DNA from: JBGPJM01 sp041485385
GTDB taxonomy: Bacteria > Planctomycetota > Phycisphaerae > Phycisphaerales > UBA1924
Length of the DNA: 26,839 bases
NCBI GenBank assembly: GCA_041485385.1
Contig: JBGPJM010000044.1
Coordinates: 1-26,839, forward strand
Direction of reading: 5' to 3'
The translations under genes were made by a program, and so were the position numbers. Below are positions 8,364-16,205 of this stretch, piece by piece. Below the pieces are notes generated by a model that saw only the letters and a list, made by a program, of their open reading frames with translations, was not told the DNA's origin and ran no database searches. Each line of letters opens with the position of its first letter. Position 1 is the stretch's first letter.

Positions 8364-10516
8364 GCACCACCCCTGCACCTGCGGCACCGTACCTCGCCAC
8401 CGCCGGCCGCCGTCGAGGGCGATACGCCCTCCAGACCGGCGCGATGCTGCTGGCCATCACCGCCTCGTGCGTGCTGCTCGCCCTCCTCGCCGCCAGGTTC
8501 CCCATCCGATGGGACGTCACCGCCACCCGCGAGCACAGGCTCTCGCAGCGCACGCTCGATCTGCTGCGCGGCCTCGACCAGCCGTACGAGATCGCCGTTG
8601 CGGCCAACAAGAGCGCCATCGACCCCCGCGCCTTCCAACGCACCCGCGACGTGCTCGACACCTTCGCCCGATCCTCGCCCAGCATCACTGTCACGCTCAT
8701 CGACACCGGCTCCTCCCGCGGCCTGAGCGACTACGACAACCTCCTCACCCGCCTCGCCGGTCGTTTCAAGAGCCAGGCGGACTCGCAGAAGGCCGTTCTC
8801 TCCCAGGCCGCCGACAGCGCCGATATCCTGGTCGAGTTCCTCAAGGCCCTCTCCGCCGACCTGCTCGCCGCCCAGGACGCCGTGCCCGCCGGCGACGCGA
8901 GCGCCCAGGCGATCCGCACGTTCCTCAACAACGCCGCGGCCCGGGCCCGTGTGCTGGGCGACGAGCTCCAGAAGGGCGCGCAGGCGGCGCGCACCGCGCT
9001 GGGCGGGCGCGTCGCGGGCATGCCCATCCCCCCGCTCGACGACGCCGCCCGCGCCATCCACCCGATCCTCTCGACAATCGCGACCGAGCTTTCCGGCCTG
9101 CGCGAGCAGGTGCTGGTGCTGGAGTCCTCCGACCAGTCACCCGCGCCGGTTCGCGACAAGGTCCACCCCATCGTCCAGCAGATGCTCCTCAAACGCGACC
9201 TGGCGGCCCGCGCCGCCGGCGAGGTCGACCGTCTCGAGAAACTCACCATCATCACCGTCGCGCACACGCTCGAGCAGACGAGCGCCGCCCTGATCATCGG
9301 CCCCCCCGGCTCCCTCCGCGGCGGCATCACCGCCGTGGATTTCAACTCGCTCTTCCCGCCCCGCTTGCCCGAGGCCCCCGGTGCGCCGGTCGCCCCCACG
9401 CTGGATATGCGCGCCCGGACCGAGGAGATGCTCGCCACCGGCATCGCCTCGCTGCGCAGCACCGCCAGCCCCATCCTCGTGCTCGTGCACGATCAGGCCG
9501 GGCGGCTGGGGCCGGAGTTCCAGGCGGTGCGGGCCCTGATCGACCGGATGGGGCTGCGCGGGATCGACGTCACCGAGTGGGCCGTCGCCGTCGACGCCCA
9601 GCGCCCCTCGCCGGCGCAGCTCGATCCTTCCGGCAAGCGCCCCGTCGTCTATGCGAGCATCTCCACGGCGCCGACGACGGCCGAGTCAGCCGTCCGCATG
9701 GGCAAGCTCGCCGACGCGCTGGCCAGGCTCGTCGCCGACGGCAAGCCGCTGCTGCTCTCGGTGAACGTCTCGACCCTCCCGGGCATGGGCGACAAGGACC
9801 CGCTGGTGGAGTTCCTGCCCGCGCTGGGTCTCTCGGCGGATTCCGGCCGGCCTCTCATGCAGCAGGCGCAGGGCCCTGCCGGGCGAACGGTCCTCACGGA
9901 TTTCTATCTGACGCGCGCCACCGGCGACTACCCCATCGCCCGCGCAATCGACGGGCTGCGCACCCACTTCTTCTGGCCCGTCGCCCTCCACGCGGGCAAC
10001 GTCCCCTCCGGCGCCACCATCACGCCGCTGATCAACATCTCCGACGAGAAGAGCACCTGGGGCGAATCGGAATGGCTCGGCTTCGCTCGCGTCCCCGCGC
10101 GCCAGCGGCAGCAGATCATCGACCCGCCGAAGCTGGACTCGCCGCGCGATGACGGCGCCGGACCCTGGACGGTCGCCGCGGCGGTCGAACGCCGCACCTC
10201 CGGACAGACGCCCACCCAGCGCCTGGTCGTCGTCGGGTGCAACGGGTGGTTCCTCGACGCCGTGACGCAGCAGGCCTCGATCATCGACGGGCGCCCCCTG
10301 CTCGATTCCCCGGGCAACCTCGAACTGCTGGAATCCGGCGTCTACTGGCTCGCCGGCCAGGACGAGCTCATCGCCCGCAGTCCCGCCGCGCAGGCCGTGC
10401 CGATCATCCGTCCCCTGACCGGCGCGCAGCTCTCCGCCATCCGCTGGTCGCTTATCCTGGGCCTGCCTGCGCTCGTGCTGCTTCTCGGCGCTGCCTGGCG
10501 GCTTCTGCGAGGCTAG
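8360..10516 (+). CDS. GldG-like ABC transporter auxiliary protein
   Basis: A 718-residue membrane-anchored protein. The start is ATG 8360, with GGAGG 5 nt upstream and a 4-nt overlap with the permease; the frame is open further upstream but that part lies across the permease gene. Residues 22-47 are a transmembrane segment, followed by FPIRWDVTATREHRLSQRTL, the typical opening of GldG/ABC-auxiliary proteins (PF09822 type: RxDxT...LSxxT). A large extracytoplasmic region follows, with a helical Ala-rich stretch (about residues 160-240) and a domain that may resemble a degenerate amidotransferase-like fold. The last 28 residues (AIRWSLILGLPALVLLLGAA) are a second membrane anchor. It probably works with the ATPase and permease as one complex. 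It ends with TAG at 10514-10516, and its last 65 bp overlap the opposing membrane ribbon gene. Confidence 0.88.
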   Translation: MSTTPAPAAPYLATAGRRRGRYALQTGAMLLAITASCVLLALLAARFPIRWDVTATREHRLSQRTLDLLRGLDQPYEIAVAANKSAIDPRAFQRTRDVLDTFARSSPSITVTLIDTGSSRGLSDYDNLLTRLAGRFKSQADSQKAVLSQAADSADILVEFLKALSADLLAAQDAVPAGDASAQAIRTFLNNAAARARVLGDELQKGAQAARTALGGRVAGMPIPPLDDAARAIHPILSTIATELSGLREQVLVLESSDQSPAPVRDKVHPIVQQMLLKRDLAARAAGEVDRLEKLTIITVAHTLEQTSAALIIGPPGSLRGGITAVDFNSLFPPRLPEAPGAPVAPTLDMRARTEEMLATGIASLRSTASPILVLVHDQAGRLGPEFQAVRALIDRMGLRGIDVTEWAVAVDAQRPSPAQLDPSGKRPVVYASISTAPTTAESAVRMGKLADALARLVADGKPLLLSVNVSTLPGMGDKDPLVEFLPALGLSADSGRPLMQQAQGPAGRTVLTDFYLTRATGDYPIARAIDGLRTHFFWPVALHAGNVPSGATITPLINISDEKSTWGESEWLGFARVPARQRQQIIDPPKLDSPRDDGAGPWTVAAAVERRTSGQTPTQRLVVVGCNGWFLDAVTQQASIIDGRPLLDSPGNLELLESGVYWLAGQDELIARSPAAQAVPIIRPLTGAQLSAIRWSLILGLPALVLLLGAAWRLLRG

Positions 10517-10937
10517 CCGTCTCGGCCTCGTGCTCTCGTATCGCCCCGAGCTCCGCCAGCCGGTGTCGCTCCTCGGTCGAGTCCGACCCCCTGCCCGTCC
10601 ACCGCCACCCGCATTCGGGACAGCTCAGGTTGAGCGGGTCCAGCCCGGCCAGGTCGTAGAAACACTTCGGGCAATGGTGGTCGGTGGGCGGGGCCTTCGG
10701 CAGGCACGCGATGAACAGCCCGATCCCCAGCACCAGCACGGTGAACGGGATGAGCAGCCAGATCACCTGCTGCGGCACGATCCAGCGCTCATACTTGAAC
10801 TGGGCCCGCCAGAGCAGAAACTCGATCAGGCACAGGAGCGCTGTCCCCACCGCGACGGCGAAGAACGACTGCCACCGGCGACGGAAGTGCGCCGCCAGGA
10901 ACCAGATCATCACAGCGAAGAACGGGAACGCCAGCAC
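10452..10937 (-). CDS. Small membrane protein with cytoplasmic double-CxxC zinc ribbon
   Basis: A 161-residue protein of unknown function. Three hydrophobic segments lie near residues 1-18, 25-43 and 58-79. A four-cysteine ribbon follows, CPKCFYDLAGLDPLNLSCPECG (C89, C92, C106, C109), then a charged Ala/Glu/Arg-rich tail. This CPxCxYDLxGL...CPxCG motif recurs in many planctomycete membrane proteins; the biochemical role is unknown to me. The start used is GTG at 10937, with purine-rich GGCAGGGGGC 7 nt upstream. The first membrane segment begins at residue 1, so a slightly longer N-terminus is possible. Its last 65 bp overlap the end of the GldG-like gene on the other strand, and it ends with TAA. 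The intact ribbon argues that it is a real gene. Confidence 0.75.
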   Translation of the reverse strand: MLAFPFFAVMIWFLAAHFRRRWQSFFAVAVGTALLCLIEFLLWRAQFKYERWIVPQQVIWLLIPFTVLVLGIGLFIACLPKAPPTDHHCPKCFYDLAGLDPLNLSCPECGWRWTGRGSDSTEERHRLAELGAIREHEAETASLAEAARQRREAARAQAGPG

Positions 10938-11091
10938 GATGCTCTGCCCCCTGCCACCTCTCGGTCGTCCAATTCTACACGCGCCCGCGCCCGGCTCGTG
11001 GGGCCCGCCGAAGAAACATCGTCACCATTGCGGACAAAACCATCCGTAGATAACCGCCCGCTCCGGGCTTCGTGGTCCCGGCGTCGGCTTT

Positions 11092-12216
11092 CTACTTCCC
11101 CGCCTTGAAGAACGTCCGCAACGACTCGTAGATATCGTCCCGGTCGTTCACGCGGCTGGTGACCACCTTCGACGCCGGCTCCCCCGTGCCCGCCCCTCCC
11201 TTCCCGCCGCCGAAGGCCTCCCTCAGCACGTTCAGGAAACTCCCGCTCCCGTACGGGCTCGTGACCTGGCAATACCCGACGAGGTTGCACACCGGCACCA
11301 GGTGCTTCTCCAGGATCTGCACGCACAGCTTGTTGTCCGACTCGCTGGAGTTGTCCCCGTCGCTGAAGTGGAACAGGTAGATGTTCCAGTCGCCGGGGTC
11401 GTAGTGCGCCTCCAGGAGGCTCTTGCAGCAGCTGAAGGCCGAGCTGATCCGCGTGCCGCCGTCCTCGCGGATGGAAAAGAAGGTCTTGCGGTCCACCTCG
11501 TTGGCGACCACGTCGTGCACGATGTACCGGCTCTCGATCCCCTCGTAGTTCCGGCGCAGCCACGTGTCGATCCAGAACGCCTCCAGGCGCACCAGCTCCT
11601 TCTGCTCCTCGCCCATCGAGCCCGACACGTCCATCATGTACACGATCACCGCGTTGGACTGCGGCTTCTTGACCTCATTCCAGCTCCGGAACCGCAGGTC
11701 GTTCTTGATCGGCACCACGATCGGGTTCCTCGGGTCGTACGTGCCCAGCGAGATCTGCCGCTTGAGCGCCTCGCGGTACGATCGTTTGAAGTGCCTCAGC
11801 GACGCCGGCCCTGTCGGCCGGATCCCCGAGTACTTGTCCTTGACTGTCGTGATGCGGTGCTCGCCCCTGGGCTCGATCCGCGGCAGCTTCAACTCCTCCC
11901 CCAGGATGTCGGCCAACTCCTCCAGCGAGACGTTCACCTCGAGGATGTGCTTGCCCTCTTGCTCGCCCCCCTTGCCGGCGCCCGTCCCCTGGCCGATCGG
12001 CTGCCCCTCCTCCCCCTCGCCCATGCCCACGCCCCCGGAGTTGTCGCCGTAGCGGAACGTCGGGATATCGATATCGTGCACGGGGATCGCGACGTAGCGC
12101 TGGCCCTCCTTGCCGATCATCTCGCCGCGCGCGATGAACCGGCGGAGGTCCTTGCGGATCTTCCCGCGGATGATCTGCCGGAACCGCTGGTGGTCCTGTT
12201 CGATCTTGCTGACCAT
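11092..12216 (-). CDS. DUF444 / YeaH-YhbH family protein with von Willebrand A-like domain
   Basis: A 374-residue cytoplasmic protein of the DUF444 family (E. coli YeaH, Bacillus YhbH). The N-terminus (DHQRFRQIIRGKIRKDLRRF) and the Gly-rich stretch at residues 60-90 are family-typical. The C-terminal half is a vWA-like fold with the metal-site motif DVSGS (196-200) in VYMMDVSGSMGEEQK. Family members are usually next to the kinase PrkA/YeaG and a SpoVR-like protein and take part in stress or sporulation-linked signalling. Neither partner is here: upstream is a UPF0104-type membrane protein and downstream the membrane ribbon protein. The start is the ATG complementary to 12214-12216 and the stop is TAG. 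The family assignment is strong; its role in this organism is open. Confidence 0.93.
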   Translation of the reverse strand: MVSKIEQDHQRFRQIIRGKIRKDLRRFIARGEMIGKEGQRYVAIPVHDIDIPTFRYGDNSGGVGMGEGEEGQPIGQGTGAGKGGEQEGKHILEVNVSLEELADILGEELKLPRIEPRGEHRITTVKDKYSGIRPTGPASLRHFKRSYREALKRQISLGTYDPRNPIVVPIKNDLRFRSWNEVKKPQSNAVIVYMMDVSGSMGEEQKELVRLEAFWIDTWLRRNYEGIESRYIVHDVVANEVDRKTFFSIREDGGTRISSAFSCCKSLLEAHYDPGDWNIYLFHFSDGDNSSESDNKLCVQILEKHLVPVCNLVGYCQVTSPYGSGSFLNVLREAFGGGKGGAGTGEPASKVVTSRVNDRDDIYESLRTFFKAGK

Positions 12217-12341
12217 GACTCGTCGTCCCTGACTCTAAGTCGTGCGCCGGCGTGCCGTATCCGGTTCCATCGGTCGCCCGGCCGGTCCGGTCCACCTCCA
12301 TCACGCAACCGGCGATCGGGTGTTCCCCCGCACGATCCCTA

Positions 12342-13382
12342 TCAGGTTATAGGGCATCCGGGAGGCGGCTGTTCGCCAGGATCCGCGATTCCCTCCGTGG
12401 CGGCGCGCAAGCGCCCCCACAGCCACGCCGTACACACCAGGCCCAGCGGGATGACGACCGCCAACTCCGCCGCCCGCATGACGACGTCGGCCATGAGCGC
12501 GGGCGTGGCCGCATCGATCGCAGCATGTCCCTTGCTCCCTTGCACCACCGCTTCATTCCCGCCCACCGCCAGCAGCGCCCCCGCCCCTCCGACCACCCAT
12601 TCGCGCAGGCCGAGTTGCACGGGCGTCATCATGGCGAACTGCGCCGCAACGGTGATCGCCGCCGCCGTCAGCACACCCACGGGCTCCCCGAGCAACCGGA
12701 ACATGAGCCAATACCGAACTCCCCAGACGACCATGTCCAGGTAACGCATGAGCACCGCCGCGGGCAGCCGCCACGCGTGCGATGCGCCGGGGGGGGAGGC
12801 GCCATCGCCCGCCGGGGTGGGGGAGGGGGGCGCCCGCCGGCGCAGCACCGCCGCGCCGGCCGCCAGCGCCAGCGCCGGCGCCAGGATGAACACACCCGCC
12901 CGCCCGGGCCCAGCCCCGCCCCCGGAGGCCGCCACCGCCAGCAAGAGGAGCACCAGCGCCGTCCCGGTGCTCCCCACCGAGAGCACGAGAACCTTCATCG
13001 AATCCCGCACACGGATGCCGTGCACCCGCCGGTGGTACGCCACGCGCCCGACCAGCCCCGGTCGCAGCGGCAGCAGGTTCAACAGCCACGCCGAGGCGAT
13101 CAGCGCGCTCATCTCCGCCGCCCCGACCCGCGCGTACCGCCCGTTGAGCACGACGAACATGCCCGAGGTGAAGAGCCAGTTGAACAGCGGCAGCGTCACG
13201 CAGAGCACGACGATCCAGACGTCCGCCCCCCGCGCCGCCTCCCATGCCCGCCCGAGCTGGTCCTGCCGTTGCGCCACCGTCCAGATCGCTGTCCCCAGCA
13301 GCACCAGCCCGGCGACAAACCCGGCGATCGATCGCATCGGCCGCCGCCTCAGCGTGACCCCGGGTTCAACCTCTGACGGCAT
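12342..13382 (-). CDS. UPF0104 / lysylphosphatidylglycerol-synthase-like transmembrane protein
   Basis: An integral membrane protein of about 346 residues, resembling the membrane part of the MprF/AglD2 (UPF0104, YbhN) family. It has roughly seven or eight hydrophobic segments. Family-like motifs are NLLPLRPGLVGRVAYHRR after the third segment and MMTPVQLGLREW late in the protein. There is no C-terminal lysyl-transferase domain, so it is the membrane part alone. Such proteins are linked to lipid flipping or unknown envelope roles. The start is uncertain: ATG 13382 (MPSEVEPG) follows GGGGAC, while GTG 13415 and ATG 13400 are in frame upstream. A Pro/Gly-rich cytoplasmic loop encoded near 12780-12840 contains an 8-base G run on the plus strand. 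It lies 33-66 bp downstream of the 918-residue gene on the same strand and is probably co-transcribed. Confidence 0.82.
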   Translation of the reverse strand: MPSEVEPGVTLRRRPMRSIAGFVAGLVLLGTAIWTVAQRQDQLGRAWEAARGADVWIVVLCVTLPLFNWLFTSGMFVVLNGRYARVGAAEMSALIASAWLLNLLPLRPGLVGRVAYHRRVHGIRVRDSMKVLVLSVGSTGTALVLLLLAVAASGGGAGPGRAGVFILAPALALAAGAAVLRRRAPPSPTPAGDGASPPGASHAWRLPAAVLMRYLDMVVWGVRYWLMFRLLGEPVGVLTAAAITVAAQFAMMTPVQLGLREWVVGGAGALLAVGGNEAVVQGSKGHAAIDAATPALMADVVMRAAELAVVIPLGLVCTAWLWGRLRAATEGIADPGEQPPPGCPIT

Positions 13383-13448
13383 GCCACGGTCCCCGCACAT
13401 CCCCCCGGCGCCCACGCACGAGCCCCCGCCCGGCCGAATGCCCCCTGA

Positions 13449-16205
13449 CTACCCCGGCGGACGCACAGGCGCCGGCCCGGTCACCGCCGGTGCCGGCGCG
13501 GGTGCCGCGGGCGTCGCGGGTGCGCCCGGCCCCGGCGATGCCGGCGCGCCCGGCACAGCGGGCGCGGTCGGCGGCTGCGCCGCCCCCGGCGGCGCGGGTG
13601 CGGGCCCCGACCTCATCGACACCCCGATCGGATCGGAGATCGCCGAGAACGTCTTGATCCCCGCCTCCAGACGCGCCCTGATCAGGCCGGCAACCTCCGA
13701 AAGCCGCCGGTCCTCTGACGACAGCGCCCTGGCTAGCAGCGGATCGCCGACGTCATAGACGCGCGACACCAACGCCGCGGTCAGCACCCCAGGGTCGCTC
13801 TCCTCGGCCATGGCCTTGCTCAGCTCCGTCAGCCAGCCGCACTGTTTCCCCGGCGGGAGCAGCGCGACCACCATCAGCCGCGCGGAACGGTCCAGCGTCC
13901 GCCACCTCTTGGCCACCGCCTGGTCGATCAACGTCTTCTCGTCGGCGGTGAGCGCGCCGGGGGTGCCATCCTTGTTCTGCAGCTTCCACCGCAGCGCCAA
14001 GAGCGACTCGGCCACGTCCTCCGACGACCCCGACTGGATCCACGACGCCATCCCCTTGGCGTCGTCCCCGCAGCGTAGGGACTTCGACCTCATCAGCATC
14101 CCCGTGTCGGTCGTCAGGTTCAGCGGTCCTTCGGAGAAGAACCCCTGGTCCGTGATCACGAATCCCTGCAAAACTTTCCAGCGAATCTGCGCCGGCAGCC
14201 CCGCCAGATCGTCCATGAAACGGCTCAGCATCCCCGCGTCCGCCCAGACCGTGGCCTCCACGGCCTCCTGCGGCAAGAGCCGCAGCCGCCGGTCCATGCG
14301 CACCACGGCCGCCGCCATGCGCGCCCCGACCGGCTCGACCCCCAGCGTCACCGAGGGTGCAAGCAGGAGGCGTGTGTTGAGCGGCCGGTCAGGACCAATC
14401 CCCATCGGGATCGGCGCCAGGTTCCTGATCCTCAGCCGCACCCCCGCGCTCCTCAGGGGGCCGATCCGCGTCTCCTCGAGCGATGCCTGCAACGCGCACA
14501 GCCGGCGCGGGTTGCTCGCCAGCTCGTCGATCCACGACGGCACGCCGGCGACAAGGTCCTTCAGCGCCGCCGCGCCCGCCGGCGGCGCGGGCGGTCCTCC
14601 CGTCAGCACGATCACCCTCGTCCGGGCCCAGGCGCCCGCCAGCGTGCCCGCCATCCGCTGCCAGAACTGCGTGTACTTCACCACCGCGTCGGGGACCAAC
14701 CCGCGTTTCTCCTCCAGCAGCGCCAGCCCCAGCTCCGCCAGCGGGTCCTCCACGCTCAGCGGCGCCAGCGTCCTCTGCGCCCCGTCCAGGTCGCCCTGCC
14801 TCAGCTGCAGCCACCCCACCATCCGCTCCAGGGCGGCGCGGTTCACCGCGGGATCGGCTTTGAGCCGCTCCAGCGCCTGCGCAGCCGCCTCGAGGTTCCG
14901 CCCGCACCACAGCCGCATCCACAGCAACTCGGCCTCGAGCTGGGCCAGGGTCTGCTGCACCTGCTCGGCACTCACGCCCGCCGCCCGCTTGGAGGGATCC
15001 TCGAGCGGCTCGATCTGACTCTGGAACGTCGTCTCCAGCTCACCGAAGGCGAAATCCAGCTGCGCCTCGTCGCCGCTGGCGCTCGCCGCCGCCGCCCGCA
15101 CCCGCTCCAGCTCGAGCGTCAGGCGCAGGCTCTCCGGCGCCGTGAGCTTGTCCAGCGGTTGGTGTGCCGCCTCGGCACGCCTGCGCTGCTCGAGAAGCTC
15201 CGCCCGGCCCCTCTCCATCTCGGCGCGGAACGTCGAGACCAGCCGCTCGGCCCCGCCGATATTCCACTCCACCGTCTGCGCCTCGGCGTACACCGACGGC
15301 GGGATCGACTGCCGCTGCGCCTGGTAGAGCATCGACAGGATGTTGTAGAACCGCTGCGCCCCCTCGTACTCGCCGCCCGCCGCCAGCTCGCGCGCGATTG
15401 CCAGGTGCGTCGCCTCGTCCATCGGGTCGGCCAGCAGCAGGTTCAAGAGCAGCGTGAGCCGCCCGGCCGCGTCCTCCTTCGTCTGCGTGAAGAACGTCAC
15501 GGCCAGCGACGCGGCGTCCTTGTTCGTCGAGTCCAGCTCCGTGGCCCGCGCCAGCTTGTCGGCGAACCCGGTGATGTCGCCCCGTTCGCGGAGCAAGAGC
15601 GCCTCGTCCAGCGCCAGCCGGCTCCGCACCGACGGGTCGATCCCCTCACCCTCCGGTCCAAGGTACCGCTCGTACACCGCCAGGCGCTGGTCGGCGTCCT
15701 GCAGCGCGTCGAGCTTCCCGGAGATCAGCCGCAGCTGCGCGACCGTGTCCTCCGGATTCATCCGCATCAGCCGCCTCGTCTGCGCCAGCAGCCGATCCTT
15801 GTCGCCGGCGGCGCTCGTCGCGTCGATCAACAGCCGCAGCACCTCTTCGTCATCGGGGGCCAGGTCGCTGGCGACCTCCAGCAAGGCCGACGCGATCCGG
15901 TAATCCCGCCCCTCGGGAGCACGGACCAGCCGCAGATCCAGCAGCGCGACCGAGGCGACCGACCTGGCCGCGATCCCCCCCGCTCCCGTCGCGCGCGCCG
16001 TCGCCGGCTGCCCCGACGGGGCCAGGCCGGCCCCCGCCGCCACGCCGCACGCCACCGCCACCGACGCCAGAACTGCCGCGCCCTTCCACGCGCCCCGCCG
16101 GACCGGACTCTCACCGGGGGACCGCGCCGGGCCACCCCTGATCGTCGCGCCTTTCAAGTCGTCACTCCCGAGTAGGAAATGCCCGCTGCTACGCTCGGCG
16201 ATCAT
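13449..16205 (-). CDS. Large exported or anchored helical-repeat (TPR-like) protein of unknown function
   Basis: A 918-residue protein that I do not recognise as a named family. A positively charged start (residues 1-42) precedes one hydrophobic segment (GAAVLASVAVACGVAAGAGLA, about 43-62), so it is anchored or exported. Residues 95-560 are helix-rich with TPR-like spacing (SALLEVASDLAPDDEEVLRL, QTRRLMRMNPEDTVAQLRLI, ARATELDSTNKDAASLAVTF, LERLKADPAVNRAALERMVG). The region from about 590 to 720 looks more beta-rich. Residues from about 870 on are a disordered Pro/Ala tail. Its ATG overlaps the rho stop (ATGA, 16202-16205), so translation is probably coupled to rho. It ends with TAG. It may scaffold envelope proteins; that is a guess. 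Being encoded behind rho does not prove a functional link. Confidence 0.82.
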   Translation of the reverse strand: MIAERSSGHFLLGSDDLKGATIRGGPARSPGESPVRRGAWKGAAVLASVAVACGVAAGAGLAPSGQPATARATGAGGIAARSVASVALLDLRLVRAPEGRDYRIASALLEVASDLAPDDEEVLRLLIDATSAAGDKDRLLAQTRRLMRMNPEDTVAQLRLISGKLDALQDADQRLAVYERYLGPEGEGIDPSVRSRLALDEALLLRERGDITGFADKLARATELDSTNKDAASLAVTFFTQTKEDAAGRLTLLLNLLLADPMDEATHLAIARELAAGGEYEGAQRFYNILSMLYQAQRQSIPPSVYAEAQTVEWNIGGAERLVSTFRAEMERGRAELLEQRRRAEAAHQPLDKLTAPESLRLTLELERVRAAAASASGDEAQLDFAFGELETTFQSQIEPLEDPSKRAAGVSAEQVQQTLAQLEAELLWMRLWCGRNLEAAAQALERLKADPAVNRAALERMVGWLQLRQGDLDGAQRTLAPLSVEDPLAELGLALLEEKRGLVPDAVVKYTQFWQRMAGTLAGAWARTRVIVLTGGPPAPPAGAAALKDLVAGVPSWIDELASNPRRLCALQASLEETRIGPLRSAGVRLRIRNLAPIPMGIGPDRPLNTRLLLAPSVTLGVEPVGARMAAAVVRMDRRLRLLPQEAVEATVWADAGMLSRFMDDLAGLPAQIRWKVLQGFVITDQGFFSEGPLNLTTDTGMLMRSKSLRCGDDAKGMASWIQSGSSEDVAESLLALRWKLQNKDGTPGALTADEKTLIDQAVAKRWRTLDRSARLMVVALLPPGKQCGWLTELSKAMAEESDPGVLTAALVSRVYDVGDPLLARALSSEDRRLSEVAGLIRARLEAGIKTFSAISDPIGVSMRSGPAPAPPGAAQPPTAPAVPGAPASPGPGAPATPAAPAPAPAVTGPAPVRPPG

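Noticed and set aside
11302..12744. 480-codon open frame on the plus strand across the DUF444 gene
   Set aside because: Shadow of the DUF444 gene; no domain or signal peptide.
12789..12796. Eight-G run in the UPF0104-type gene as a phase-variation tract
   Set aside because: Short and in a region of extreme GC with other C/G runs; no evidence of frame switching, and the frame is intact.
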